Below, piece after piece: positions 26,865-37,200 of a stretch of DNA of 64,000 bases. The position numbers and the translations under genes are program-made. Origin of the DNA: Candidatus Hydrogenedentota bacterium. GTDB lineage: Bacteria > Hydrogenedentota > Hydrogenedentia > Hydrogenedentales > JAEUWI01. The stretch is taken from the NCBI GenBank assembly GCA_016182605.1, contig JACPGE010000055.1:40118-104117 (forward strand). Reading direction: 5' to 3'. Below the pieces are notes generated by a model. The model was not told the DNA's origin, ran no database searches, and was given only the letters and a program-made list of their open reading frames with translations. The first letter of the stretch is position 1. The number at the start of each line of letters is the position of its first letter.

Positions 26865-28781
26865 TTACGAACCGGTCTTAATCTTCATTTCTTTTGCGAT
26901 CACGAGTCCATCGCGTTTGTTGGTGAGTTTGCAGGTGGCATAATCGACTTCCACCGAAGTCACTTCCAGTTTGCCAACCGGTTTCTGACGGTGGGCAATG
27001 ACGCGTCCGCCGACTTCCACGGGTTCGCCCTCTTCGAGCACGTTGAAGACCTGGCCCACGGCCACGCCGTGTTTCGTGCCGAGATTGATAAGGACGGCAG
27101 CTTCGTCGGAAGCATCGGCGATCAGCCCCTTGAGTTCCTGCCCTTCCGTCAAGTGCGTGATGAGTTCCTTCGCCATGTTTCCCACGGCCACTTGGGGCTT
27201 GTCTTCATCCACGTCCACGAAAGCCTGGAAGGCGATGGCAGTCGTTTCCGTATCCACCAGGCGGATATACATGCGGATGCCTGCGCCGGCCTGGGCGAAA
27301 TCGATGAAGGCCAAGTGTCCCGCACTCAGCACCTGTCCCAGGCGCTTCTGGGTGTCGTCACTGGCCAGCTCCGAACTGCCCAGGTTGAGTTCCTGGAGCA
27401 GCTTGTCGAGCATGGTGCGTTCCACGATATTGGCGCGCTTGTCTTGCTGCACGGTCGCTTCCAGTTCGCGCTGCAAGACGACGTCGGTGCCTGCGCGTTC
27501 AAAGAATACCGGTGCGGCGCCGTCCGAGGGGAGGAAGGCCAGGACCACCGGACGAGAACTCCAGGTATCTACATTCGCGTTGGTGCCGTCCGTTTGCATC
27601 GCCTTGAAGCGCTCGCTGAGGTCCTTGATTTGGGCGCGAACCTGTTCTTGCTTCGCGATGTCGTTGGATTCGGTAAGTTCAGACTGCACCTGTTTCAGCA
27701 TCATGGCCAGAACCTGATCGTCGCCCGCCCGTTTTGAGGCCTTTTCAAGCACCTCATTCGCCATGGCAAGGTCGCCTTCCTGTCCGCGTTCGCGGTAGGC
27801 TGCGCCCTCATTGCTCAGGGCTGCGACGTTGTATTGGTCGAGGGATAGGGCCTGTTCATAGCTCGCCAAGGCTGCATCGGTGTCGCCCTTTTGCTGGGCA
27901 ACCCGACCTTGGGTGTTGTGCAGTTCCGACTCTTTCCAATTGGCGCCGTCCTTCGTGGCGGCGACGCCGAGCGTGGCTTCGGCAGCGGCCACATCGCCCT
28001 TCTTCAATTCCGCCTGGCTCTTTACGGTCAGGGCGTAGGGATCTTCCGGATTGGCCGCGGCGGCCTCGATGGCTTTGTCGTAGTCGCCTTTTTCGTAGGC
28101 GACTTTCGCCTGGCCCGCGGCGGAACCGGCTTCCGTGAATTCTTTTTCGGCTTCATCCAGTTTGCCGTCGGCGACGAGCACGAAGCCCTTCAGTTCCTGC
28201 GCGGCCTTGGGGTCTTCACCCGATGCAATGGCCTGGTCCGCAATGGCGGCAGCCGTACCGAGTTTGCGCTGTTGGAAGTAGTTTTCCGCGACGGCATTCA
28301 TGATGTCCGCCTTGGAGGTACCGCCCCCCTCGATGACACGTTCGATCGTGCGATCTTCCGTGTAGACGAAGAGGGTGAGCGGCAGCACGGAGACTTTCTG
28401 GTACCAGTCCGCGGTTTTCAAGTCATCGCCGGTCACGATGTAGTACTTGATGTTGTTCTCGCTGGCGAAGCGCTGCAGGGCGAATTTGTTGTCTTCAAAG
28501 CCCAGTGCGATGATTTCCAATCCCTTGCCGCCGTATTCCTTGTTGAGGGCTTGCAGCTTTTCCGCGATGGCCTTGCCCTTCTCCACGGTGAAGAAATAGA
28601 CGATGGTCAGGTCGGGATTTTTGTCAAGCAGGGCGTTGATATCAACGGGCTTTCCATCGATGTCTTCCGCTTGAATAGGGGGGATGGGATCGCCCGCAAT
28701 AAAATCGGCGCGTGTGGCCGGGGCAAGCAGACCGGCTAGTGTTAACCCGAACAAAAACAACAACTTATGCTGCGTGAGCAT
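26865..28781 (-). CDS. cysteine-less thioredoxin-fold/TPR/CsgG-like protein
   Basis: A 638-residue exported protein with a signal peptide. Residues 28-165 have the AhpC/TlpA thioredoxin pattern (GDPIPPIQAEDIDGKPVDIN, then LTIVYFFT). Where CxxC is expected it reads VEKGK, and the only cysteine of the protein is near its C-terminus, so it cannot be a thiol oxidoreductase. Residues about 170-400 are TPR-like helices. Residues about 415-560 resemble CsgG (IVERTMLDKLLQELNL, RLVDTETTAIAFQA), and the end resembles a FlgT-type C-terminal domain (INLGTKHGVAVGQVFNV). GGAGGAG supports the ATG at 28781. It is the last gene after a kinase and a protease-TPR gene on the same strand. Confidence 0.85.
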   Translation of the reverse strand: MLTQHKLLFLFGLTLAGLLAPATRADFIAGDPIPPIQAEDIDGKPVDINALLDKNPDLTIVYFFTVEKGKAIAEKLQALNKEYGGKGLEIIALGFEDNKFALQRFASENNIKYYIVTGDDLKTADWYQKVSVLPLTLFVYTEDRTIERVIEGGGTSKADIMNAVAENYFQQRKLGTAAAIADQAIASGEDPKAAQELKGFVLVADGKLDEAEKEFTEAGSAAGQAKVAYEKGDYDKAIEAAAANPEDPYALTVKSQAELKKGDVAAAEATLGVAATKDGANWKESELHNTQGRVAQQKGDTDAALASYEQALSLDQYNVAALSNEGAAYRERGQEGDLAMANEVLEKASKRAGDDQVLAMMLKQVQSELTESNDIAKQEQVRAQIKDLSERFKAMQTDGTNANVDTWSSRPVVLAFLPSDGAAPVFFERAGTDVVLQRELEATVQQDKRANIVERTMLDKLLQELNLGSSELASDDTQKRLGQVLSAGHLAFIDFAQAGAGIRMYIRLVDTETTAIAFQAFVDVDEDKPQVAVGNMAKELITHLTEGQELKGLIADASDEAAVLINLGTKHGVAVGQVFNVLEEGEPVEVGGRVIAHRQKPVGKLEVTSVEVDYATCKLTNKRDGLVIAKEMKIKTGS

Positions 28782-28878
28782 GTAATTCCTCCTCCACAGG
28801 ATATAGGTGTGGCCCTTCAAACCCAAACTACACGAACTAATGGTACCACCGCGGCAGCAAAATGCCAACTGACCGGAT

Positions 28879-30474
28879 TTATGAGGTGCCTGCGGGTGCG
28901 ATGATTATGGGGGGTAAGTCGAGCGCCTCCCCGGCGCTTTTTGCAGTGAAATCACCCTCGAATACCGCCTCCTCACTCTGGGCATCCAAGCGGGCCTCTA
29001 CCGAGACGCGTTGCGGTTGGTCTTCGATGGACAAGGTTTCTCCCAGATAGTTCTCCTCAAACGAGTAGGTCTCCTTCTTGTCGTCTGGGTTGACCACATA
29101 GAGCACCACCGCAACTTGATTGATCTTCTGCTGATCGAGCAGCGCCCTGACATCCTCCGGTTTGATCTCATCCACGGCGTATTTTGTGAAGGTGTCCTGG
29201 TCGGCGGCGCGATAGACTTTCATGGTGACCGAGGCGAAGTGTGGGGTGTCTATGGCGGCGCCCCCCGGGGTCTCTGCGCCTTTCTCTCCGCCGGACATCA
29301 TGATCGCCCCCACGATGACGGCCAGCAACGCGATTACGCCGCCGGCAATGGCCGGGATGGGGAGTGGTTTCTTTGCTGGAGTCCGGATGGTGCTTTCAAG
29401 GCCGGGCGCGGTCTGCGTGCCGGTGGAGGAGAGGGGCGTGCCTCCGGCCACGGTGGCGCCCATGCCTGCCGGGGCGCCGCCCTGAACCGTGCTGCCCATT
29501 GCGGCTCCGGCGCCGGCGACCGTGCTGCCCAGATCCGGTGCGCCGGTCATCACGGTTGCGCCGAGTGGCGCGCCGCCGCCGGCAATGGTGGCATCGAGAT
29601 TCGGCTGCCTTCCAGTCTTGACCACCGTGGGATCGGGGTGCTCCTTCAGGCATTCGCGCAGCGCGGCGGCCATGTGGCGGCCGTTGCTGTAGCGCTCGGC
29701 GGGCTTCTTGCTGAGCGCGATCATGATGACTTCGCTGAGGGCTTCGGGGATGGTGAAGTTGAGTTCACCGGGCGGAACGGGCGTGGTCTTGATGACGTTG
29801 TGCATGACCGTGCTGAGGGCTTCGCCGGTGAAGGGTTTCTCGCCCGTAATCAATTCATAAAGGATATTGCCGACGGAAAAGAGGTCGCTGCGTCCGTCCA
29901 CCTTCTGGCCCATGAACTGTTCCGGGCTCATGTAGTGGGGGGTGCCGATGAGGGTGCCATCTTGGGTGAGGTTGGAATCGGTCACGTGGGCAATACCGAA
30001 ATCCGCGACTTTCAGCGGGGCATTTTCCGGCATGAGGATGTTCGCGGGCTTGATGTCCCGGTGCACCACGCCTTCGTCGTGCGCCACGGCGAGACCTTCG
30101 CAGATCTGCACGCCGATGTCGACGATCCGTTTGTAGTCGAGCCGGCGCTTTTCCTTGATCACGTCTTCCAGGTCGCCGCCTTCCAGGAATTCCATGGCGA
30201 TGTAGGCCATGTCGCCTTCTTCGCCGGCATCGTAAATCGTAATGATGTTTGGGTGGTTCAGGCTCCCTGCGGCGCGCGCTTCGCGCAGGAACCGTTCCAT
30301 CATTTCCGCCGCCATCCCGGTCGCTTCCATCACGTCCCGCCGGGCGGTCTTGATCGCCACCCGCCGTCCGATGTTGGGATCCTTGCCTTCGTAGACGATC
30401 CCCATGGCGCCCTTGCCCAGTTCGCGGACAATGGTGTATCGGCCCAGTTTCTCGGGCATGGAGGAGTCGGACAC
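28879..30474 (-). CDS. membrane Ser/Thr protein kinase
   Basis: A 531-residue PknB-like kinase. The catalytic domain has the Gly-rich loop GKGAMG (20-25), Lys42 in VAIK, HRDIKPAN (Asp140, Asn145) and DFG (Asp158), all needed for activity. A linker (about 290-345) repeats a short Thr-Val/Ile motif every 11 residues. A transmembrane helix (about 374-393) precedes an extracytoplasmic domain of about 130 residues without PASTA repeats. The start is GTG with AAAGGAAA upstream. It stands 21 bp after the protease-TPR gene, suggesting a signalling operon. Confidence 0.94.
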   Translation of the reverse strand: MSDSSMPEKLGRYTIVRELGKGAMGIVYEGKDPNIGRRVAIKTARRDVMEATGMAAEMMERFLREARAAGSLNHPNIITIYDAGEEGDMAYIAMEFLEGGDLEDVIKEKRRLDYKRIVDIGVQICEGLAVAHDEGVVHRDIKPANILMPENAPLKVADFGIAHVTDSNLTQDGTLIGTPHYMSPEQFMGQKVDGRSDLFSVGNILYELITGEKPFTGEALSTVMHNVIKTTPVPPGELNFTIPEALSEVIMIALSKKPAERYSNGRHMAAALRECLKEHPDPTVVKTGRQPNLDATIAGGGAPLGATVMTGAPDLGSTVAGAGAAMGSTVQGGAPAGMGATVAGGTPLSSTGTQTAPGLESTIRTPAKKPLPIPAIAGGVIALLAVIVGAIMMSGGEKGAETPGGAAIDTPHFASVTMKVYRAADQDTFTKYAVDEIKPEDVRALLDQQKINQVAVVLYVVNPDDKKETYSFEENYLGETLSIEDQPQRVSVEARLDAQSEEAVFEGDFTAKSAGEALDLPPIIIAPAGTS

Positions 30475-30495
30475 TCGTTGTTTCCTTTCTTGTGA

Positions 30496-31782
30496 TCAGG
30501 CGGCTTTTTCAAGCTCGCTTATCCAGGCCTTCACCTGTTCTGTATCGCTCGCTTCCGGTGTCAATTCGAGATACTGCCTGAAGTGGGCAATCGCCTCCGC
30601 CGCCTTGTTTGCATTGGCGCAGGTGAGGGCGGCGTTAAAATGCGCCGCGCTGTACCGGGGGTTAATTTTCAGGGCCTCGCCGAAGTGTTCCAGGGCCCGC
30701 GTTACATCCCCCGCCTGGCGGTAGGCCTCACCGAGGTCATTATGCGCCTGTGCGTCGTTCGGCGCCAGTTTTAGCGCCGCGCCGAAAACGGCGATTGCAT
30801 CTTGAATCCGCTTGGACGAAAGATAGAGCCGGCCCAGATTGCGTTTTACTTCCAGGGCATCGGGGCGCAGCTCGCTGGCGGCTTTGTAAGAGGCCTCGGC
30901 CAGCGCCGGTTCGTGCGCGGCCAGGTGGGCCAGTGCGAGATTGAAATGGGCTTCATAGAAGGCGGGCAGGAGCTGCGTTGCCTTTGTGTAGGCGTCCACC
31001 TTTTCCGCAGCATAACCCGCGTAAACGCCGGTGTTGAAGGCCTCAATCGCGCGGAACTCCCGCTCTGAAATGCCGCTCACCGGCACGAGTTCCACCTCAC
31101 TCGATTCCGGGAGCGCAGCATTCGGAATCGAAATGGACTGCTTTCCGAGCAAGGGGTAGGCGTTCTCGATCGCGTTCACGATTGTCAGCTCGTCGAAATC
31201 TTCCACCTCGCCACTGATCAGACCCACGAGTTGGCCTGCGCGGTCGAATACCGGCGCACCGCTCGAACCGTGGGTGGCGGAGAGGGTCGCGAGAAATACG
31301 GCATAGCCCTGGTAGGTGGTGTCGGGCCGGGAGACGATGCCGGTTACCGCGGTAAACGCCAAATCCTCGGGAGAAGCGATGGCCACCAATGTGGCGCCTG
31401 TAACCAGACGCTTTGCCGCGCCGACCCGGGCCCCCAAGGGCATTGGGCGATCCGCCTGCAAGATGGCCAATTCCTGTTCCGGGACGGCCTCGAGCACCTC
31501 AAAGCGGAATTTCTCCCCGGAGCGGAGATTGCCGTGAATATCCTCGACGCCGACGACCTGATGTGCGGTGACGAGCACCAGCCCGCGCGGGTCCACGCAG
31601 ACGCCACTGCCCTGGACGGTGGCCCCGGTCTTTGCATTCGTGCCGTAAATGATGACGACGGCGCCCATGTTGGCCGATACAATTTCTTCGACCTCCAGCG
31701 CCTGGCCCACGGGCAGCAGTACTCCCCCCAGCAGGCCGGCAAGAAGCAGCACCCGGTATATTCCACGATTCAGCATAAGCAT
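30496..31782 (-). CDS. trypsin-like serine protease with TPR repeats
   Basis: A 428-residue exported protein. After a signal peptide, residues 30-220 form a trypsin-like fold with His74 in VTAHQVV and Ser174 in THGSSGAPVFD. The position of the catalytic Asp (usually DLAxL) is Glu104 in QELAIL. Residues 250-425 are at least five TPRs for protein contacts. It has no PDZ domain. It is first in the leftward cluster with the kinase, behind a near-consensus promoter. The ATG at 31776 is an equally likely start. It could be a regulated protease or a degenerate sensor. Confidence 0.85.
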   Translation of the reverse strand: MLMLNRGIYRVLLLAGLLGGVLLPVGQALEVEEIVSANMGAVVIIYGTNAKTGATVQGSGVCVDPRGLVLVTAHQVVGVEDIHGNLRSGEKFRFEVLEAVPEQELAILQADRPMPLGARVGAAKRLVTGATLVAIASPEDLAFTAVTGIVSRPDTTYQGYAVFLATLSATHGSSGAPVFDRAGQLVGLISGEVEDFDELTIVNAIENAYPLLGKQSISIPNAALPESSEVELVPVSGISEREFRAIEAFNTGVYAGYAAEKVDAYTKATQLLPAFYEAHFNLALAHLAAHEPALAEASYKAASELRPDALEVKRNLGRLYLSSKRIQDAIAVFGAALKLAPNDAQAHNDLGEAYRQAGDVTRALEHFGEALKINPRYSAAHFNAALTCANANKAAEAIAHFRQYLELTPEASDTEQVKAWISELEKAA

Positions 31783-31803
31783 CCTTGGGTTTCCTGTGCG
31801 CCT

Positions 31804-31832
31804 ATAATAGAAATCGTCTCCGGCAGTGTCAA
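31804..31832 (-). promoter_or_regulatory. promoter of the protease-kinase cluster
   Basis: On the minus strand: a perfect TTGACA (31827-31832), a 17-bp spacer and TATTAT (31804-31809). Transcription would begin near 31797, about 15-20 nt before the protease start. The same TATAAT-like core faces the divergent gene. Confidence 0.7.
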
Positions 31833-31925
31833 TGGCAAAGGGCTCGCATTGGGGTTTAGCATGCCGGAACGCCTATGATACGATGTTCAAGACAGCAAAG
31901 GACAGATCGGAGTCTGAAGGGCAGT

Positions 31926-32660
31926 ATGGCGAAAAAGGATTCTATTTGCCGCACACTGGTGCTCGCGGCCTGTGTCGTGGGCATCACCGGGGCCGCCTGG
32001 GCCCAGGATCTGCTGGGGAGTGTCTTGTCGGGCGACCTCGTGGACCCGAAACCGGGGACCTACGCCTGGTATGAGCTGAGTGGCAAAGAGGCCGATGGCA
32101 AGATGTACCTCAGAATTGCCCTGGTGGGTTCGGAGAAGGTGAAGCGAAAGACAGGGTACTGGATCGAGACGGAGCTGGTGCCCGCGGTGGGCTTTTCCTC
32201 GGTGTACAAGATGTTGCTCACCGGCCCGGCGAACAAGACGGAGAATGTGCATCGTCTTATCGTGAAGGAGGGGGAGCGTCCTGCCGAAGAAGTGCCTATC
32301 GATGTGACAGGAGACGAGGCCGAGGCGGCGCCGGAGGAGCGGGAGTCCCTCGGGCCGGAGGAGGTGCGCTACGCGGGCGGCACGATCCCGGCCACCAAGG
32401 TGCGCGTTTCGAGCGGTGACCAGAGCATAGAATTGTGGCTGAACGAAACGGTCAAGCCCATGGGGATTGTGCGGATGGTGAGTCCCCAAGGCGAATTGGT
32501 GCTGCAGCGCTTTGGCGAGGGCGGCAAAGACGGTACATCGGCCATTGTGCTGCCTGGCGAAGGGGTGAAGCCGGAGCCGGAGCGCAAGTTCAAGGTGGAG
32601 GTGGAGGACGGCGCAACGAAGAATTTTTCCGGGCGCAAGTCCGGCGCAAAGGATCGGTGA
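31926..32660 (+). CDS. secreted protein of unknown function
   Basis: A 244-residue protein with a clear signal peptide (MAKKDSICRTLVLAACVVG... ending AWAQ). It has beta-rich mature sequence, an acidic middle (EAEAAPEERESLGPEE) and a Lys/Glu-rich end. I do not recognise a family. The start at 31926 is chosen for its AAGGGC and signal peptide. It probably forms a unit with the lipoprotein gene that follows by 55 bp. Confidence 0.7.
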   Translation: MAKKDSICRTLVLAACVVGITGAAWAQDLLGSVLSGDLVDPKPGTYAWYELSGKEADGKMYLRIALVGSEKVKRKTGYWIETELVPAVGFSSVYKMLLTGPANKTENVHRLIVKEGERPAEEVPIDVTGDEAEAAPEERESLGPEEVRYAGGTIPATKVRVSSGDQSIELWLNETVKPMGIVRMVSPQGELVLQRFGEGGKDGTSAIVLPGEGVKPEPERKFKVEVEDGATKNFSGRKSGAKDR

Positions 32661-32715
32661 GTTCCGTTTGCAGGATGCGTGACCCGTTATGCCGAAAACT
32701 ACAGGGATGGAGCCG

Positions 32716-33507
32716 ATGAGAACATTAGGTCGTGCCGGTATTTCCGTTTTGGCCTTGGGCCTGATCGTACTGGCCGGGTGCCAGACGACGAAGAAAGACG
32801 CGGCGGCGAAAGACACGGTCTCCCCGGGCCAGGTCATTCCTTTCTCGCCACAGCTTGCGGTATCGCGTCTCTATCAGGATGGCGGGGCCTATCCGACGCT
32901 ATTCTCCAGCGATTCCTATGCGCTCTGGGTCGGGCCGGAACTGACTGCGGCGCGGCGCGCGGAGAGCGTGGAAGCGGGGGAGACCATCGATCCCGAAGCG
33001 GACACGATTGCCCCCATAATCAACGAGAATTTTCTGGTGATCGAGTGCCATTTGGTCTCCTATTTTGAAGACATGAGCATAGGCTATGACGTGGTCGGCC
33101 TGCGCGGTATTTCCATCTCGCTTGAAACGCCCGATGGCCACCGGGTCTATCCGGCCCAGTCCGTCGTGGGCACCGATCTTGTTGAAGAGAGCAACGGTGC
33201 GTTGAAAATATACCGGCGTACCTGCCTGCTCATTTTTCCCCGTGGATCGCTCAATCTAACCGTGCCGATGCCCGGCGCGGCCCCGGCGAAGTCCGATGGA
33301 ATGATGGACAGCGCCCCGCCCCCTCATGGCAATGTCCGGGTTGTGCTTGAAGGGTTTGACACCCGGTTCTTCTTCGAGTGGTTTCCGGGTATGCCGGAAG
33401 TGACCCCTTCCAGCAACCCCCTCAAGGGCGTGTACGCGCAGAAGGCCAAGATGAAGTTCAACGACTTTTACGGACGCCTCAAGACGGTTGCACACAAGTT
33501 CGACTGA
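32716..33507 (+). CDS. lipoprotein of unknown function
   Basis: A 263-residue protein with a type II signal peptide and lipobox VLAGC, so it is lipid-anchored at the Cys. GGAG precedes the ATG at 32716. The mature part has mixed beta content and no recognisable domain. Its neighbours are another secreted protein and a membrane-anchored AsmA-like protein, so an envelope role is likely. Confidence 0.75.
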   Translation: MRTLGRAGISVLALGLIVLAGCQTTKKDAAAKDTVSPGQVIPFSPQLAVSRLYQDGGAYPTLFSSDSYALWVGPELTAARRAESVEAGETIDPEADTIAPIINENFLVIECHLVSYFEDMSIGYDVVGLRGISISLETPDGHRVYPAQSVVGTDLVEESNGALKIYRRTCLLIFPRGSLNLTVPMPGAAPAKSDGMMDSAPPPHGNVRVVLEGFDTRFFFEWFPGMPEVTPSSNPLKGVYAQKAKMKFNDFYGRLKTVAHKFD

Positions 33508-33537
33508 GGTTGTGACGCCTCAGCCGGGGATGCATTC

Positions 33538-34206
33538 ATGCGCACGGTATTCTTCGCCATCCGCTTCGGTATGACGCTCGCCGGTCTACTCCTGATCGGC
33601 ATCGGGGTGCTCGCCGCGGTGTTCCACCAGCAGATCCAGGGCTTCGCCGCACGCCAGATCGCCGCCGGGGCCACCCGTTGCACAGGGGTTCCGTTCAAGG
33701 TCGGGGCCGTCTCCTTCTCCGTCAAGGATCGCGGCATCGTGCTCCAGCAGGCGGGTTTTGCGAATCCAGAGGGTTTCAGTGCGGCGATGGCCTTTGCATC
33801 GGAGCGGATTATCTTGATCCCCCACTGGAACACCGTTTTCTCGGAGAAGCCCGTTTTCGAGACGGCCTTCGTCCGGGACCCGGTCTGTACGGTGGAGTAC
33901 CAGCCTGGCGCCGGATCGAATATCGGAGCCCTGCTCAAAAAACTCGAGGCGGGGGGCAGTATTTCCGCACCCGGAGGGCTCCTGCCGGTCCGCGAGTTTC
34001 TCATCCGGGAGGTCCAGTGCGATCCCACCCGCTTGCAGATCGACCTTAAGCCCTTGCCCAGCGCCCTCACGGGGGCGACGATTCCCGCCTTCAGTCTCGG
34101 CGAGATCAACCCAGACGGCGCGGTGAAAAGCAGCGAGGTGCTCGCCGTCTTCGTGAAGGCGCTCGCCAAGAAGGTCCTGTCTGTGAAGGGGCTGCTGCCG
34201 GTGTGA
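33538..34206 (+). CDS. short AsmA-like membrane-anchored protein
   Basis: A 222-residue protein with one N-terminal transmembrane helix (residues 8-30). The following segment resembles the start of AsmA/DUF748 proteins: GVPFKVGAVSFSVKDRGIVLQ, then GFANPEGFSAAMAFASERI. AsmA-type proteins help lipid or protein traffic in the Gram-negative envelope. This one is far shorter than the usual 600 or more residues, so it is either a small relative or a truncated copy. It ends 25 bp from the convergent restriction-modification gene. Confidence 0.6.
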   Translation: MRTVFFAIRFGMTLAGLLLIGIGVLAAVFHQQIQGFAARQIAAGATRCTGVPFKVGAVSFSVKDRGIVLQQAGFANPEGFSAAMAFASERIILIPHWNTVFSEKPVFETAFVRDPVCTVEYQPGAGSNIGALLKKLEAGGSISAPGGLLPVREFLIREVQCDPTRLQIDLKPLPSALTGATIPAFSLGEINPDGAVKSSEVLAVFVKALAKKVLSVKGLLPV

Positions 34207-34231
34207 CGGGCTTGCATGCGGACTGGGGGAA

Positions 34232-37200
34232 CTATGCCAAGGGCCAACCGCCCTGTTTTTCGATGGCGGCGTCGATGCGGCGCATACACTGAATCGTCTC
34301 GCCAAGCGCTGAAACGGCTTTCAGATAGTGTTCCCGCTCCCCAAAGCCAAGAGAACGGCCTTTCCGATCTTTGAGCCACTTTTCGCACACCCGGTAACCG
34401 CCGACGTGGAAGTCCCAGACATTCCTGGGGAGATGGTCGAAATACTGGGTGTCATTGATGTAGACCCGTTGCAAGTCATCCACATAACGCGGCTTTTCCA
34501 CGGTATTGCCTCCTGTCACTGGATAAGAGGCCGGCCCGGATGGCACGTCATCGAGGAGATGCAATTTGACCAGGCGCGCGCCGAGTTCGCAGAGCGTCCG
34601 GAACAAGGCCCGGTCCGACGTCAAGGGTACGCGCGCGAAATCCCGTTTCAGGAACTCGGCATACCGTTCGCGGTAGCCGGGCGAATGCAGCACCGCATAG
34701 ATATAGTGGAAGACATCTTCCGGTCCGAAGGTCTTCTTTAAGTCGCCTGTGCCGTCCAAGACGAAGGCCAGTTTGGTTTGCTTTGACAAATCGTCCAGGA
34801 ATTCCGGCGACAGGTTCGGCTTGCGGGTGATTCCGTACTGTTCCGCCTCTTCCCGTACGGCGTATTCTTCCAAATCCTCGACTTCGGCGCCGTTCTTTGG
34901 GTAGAGGTAGAGCGGGAAGAGGTAATTGACTTCTTTGAGGGAGACCGTGTGGTGCTCGACAATGTCTCGCGTACAGAAGACGTGTTCCCAGCCGCGGCCA
35001 ATCTCGATGGAGCGAGTTGTCGCCAACCCAAGATTCCCGGTAGATTGCATATGGCGCATGACTTGTGGCCTTGGCCGGCATAAGAAGCCGCGTGATTGCG
35101 CGGTGTAGTATGTCCAGCGTCGATCAAACGGCCGGTAGAGTATCGGCGACAGGTATTTTTTGCCGGGGCCGGACGAGAGGACATCTTCTTGAGCCAAGTG
35201 CACCTTCCAGTCCTGTACGTCTGCCCCAAGGCCGTAATGTTCCCGCGCGGTCTCCACTGGCATAGTGACGAACTCGGAAACGGTCTTCCAGACCTCATCA
35301 GGTGTCATGTGAATGGCGAGTCTATCCCGGGCGGTCGCGATACCCACTGAATTGACCGGCATGGCGCTGACGATGGACCATCCGGCCTCGTATTCCAGAA
35401 GCCTCGGATTGTCTTGTGGAACGAACAGGTAGGTGGGACTGAGGGGGGTAACATTGGTCCATTCGAGGGTTTCGGTATCACTACTGTATAGTGCGGCATA
35501 CTTGCCGCCGCACAGCGTTCTCGACCCATCTGGGGAATGATCCCATGCCTCCCTTACGCCCCACATATCTGCATGGCGAACGGACGCGATTTGGCTGGAA
35601 CTTCCATCGGGTCGCTTGACAAAGATCCCGATGGCGACCCCTTGCTGGATATCGAAGACATTCTCGTCTTTCGAGCCATCCGGCGCAGTTTCCTTCCGCT
35701 TTGAATTGCCATGAAGGTCGACGATGTAGATGTCATCGAAGGTGCGCAGAATACTCCGGCGCATGCCCCGAAACGTCGGGTTGTCGAGGTATCCATGGTT
35801 CGTGATGAACGCAAGGATACCGTAGCCCGTTTGCTCTATGCGCCATTGGGCGAAGCGTATGAATTTTACGTAGTCGTCGTTGAGCCACTTCGGATTGCGT
35901 TCGCCGAGGGGCTGGCCATCTACCTCGAAGTAGCTGTCCGTTTGGGTTCCGAAGGCGCTGTCCACGCCCCGCATCAGACCGGCGATCCATTCCCCCTTGT
36001 TCAGGGAATGGCCCGAATAAGGTGGATTGCCCAAGATAACCATGACTGGAGACTTCGCCTTGACCTGGCCCGCACCACTGGCTTCGTCGGCAATAAGGCC
36101 CGCGAAAATGGGCAGGTCGCTGTGCTCGAAGGCTTCTTCGAGCATATTGGTCAGGTATACGCGGAGGCGTTCGCCACTCTGGAAGGAATACCCGGATTCG
36201 GCAAGTTGGATCCCGAGTTTCATGTGGGCAACGGCATAGGGGGCCATGAGCAATTCGAACCCGAAGATACGGGGCAACAGGTGCTCGGCGACGTAGCCGT
36301 CCCACATGCCCTTGCCGCTCTTGGCAGTGACGGCTTCGTGGATATGATCGATAACGCCATGCAAAAAGGTTCCGGTGCCTGCGGCAGGATCCAGAATGAG
36401 GACTTTGTGTATTTCACCGGTCTTCTTGCGCGTTGGTTGGGACGCTTTCTTGCCTTGGTGGAACTCGTAAACTGGAATCTTGTCGTGCGCCGCGAGACCG
36501 TTTTTAATGCCGAAATCGCGCTTGAGTATCTTGTCGACGGATCGGACGATGAAGGAAACGACGGGCTCGGGCGTGTAATAGACGCCCCGTGCCTCGCGCA
36601 TGGACTGATCGTAGGCCGCGAGAAAGGTCTCGTAGAAGTGAACGACGGGGTCTTCCTGCCGCGTGCGCCGCCCGAAATTGCGCAGGATTTCGCCTATGTC
36701 CGAATGATGGAGCAGTGCGCTCAAATGGTCGACGGCCCAGGTCAAGCGGCTGTCCAATTCGGGGCCGGCGATATGGCCGAACATCTTGCGCAGGAAGGGA
36801 TTGGTTTCGGGCAATTCATAGGTGGCGGCCTGGCGCGTAAAGGGGCCGTTGCCGGGCTTGTGATTGCACCGGGCGGCGAAAAGCCCGTAGCAGATGGTTT
36901 GCGCATACATATCTGCGAACTGGGCGGGCTCCAAGTCATGCAGCAGCACTTTGCGAAAGCTCTCGAGTTGTCCGTGCAGGGTGCTGGTTTTGTCCTCCTG
37001 ATTGAAGGCAAGCTGAATGGCGTCGCGCAATATGCGTGCTGTGCCCGCCATGCGTTGGGCCAAATTGTGCGGGGTCGCCACTGTGGGCAAGGAGGCGTTG
37101 AGGAAGGCTTGGCAAAGTTCCTTGAATGCTGTATTGCCGACCGCATTGGGGCGGAGCTTTCCGCCGGAGCCCATCAGGGCGAGCCGCGCCTCCATGACGT

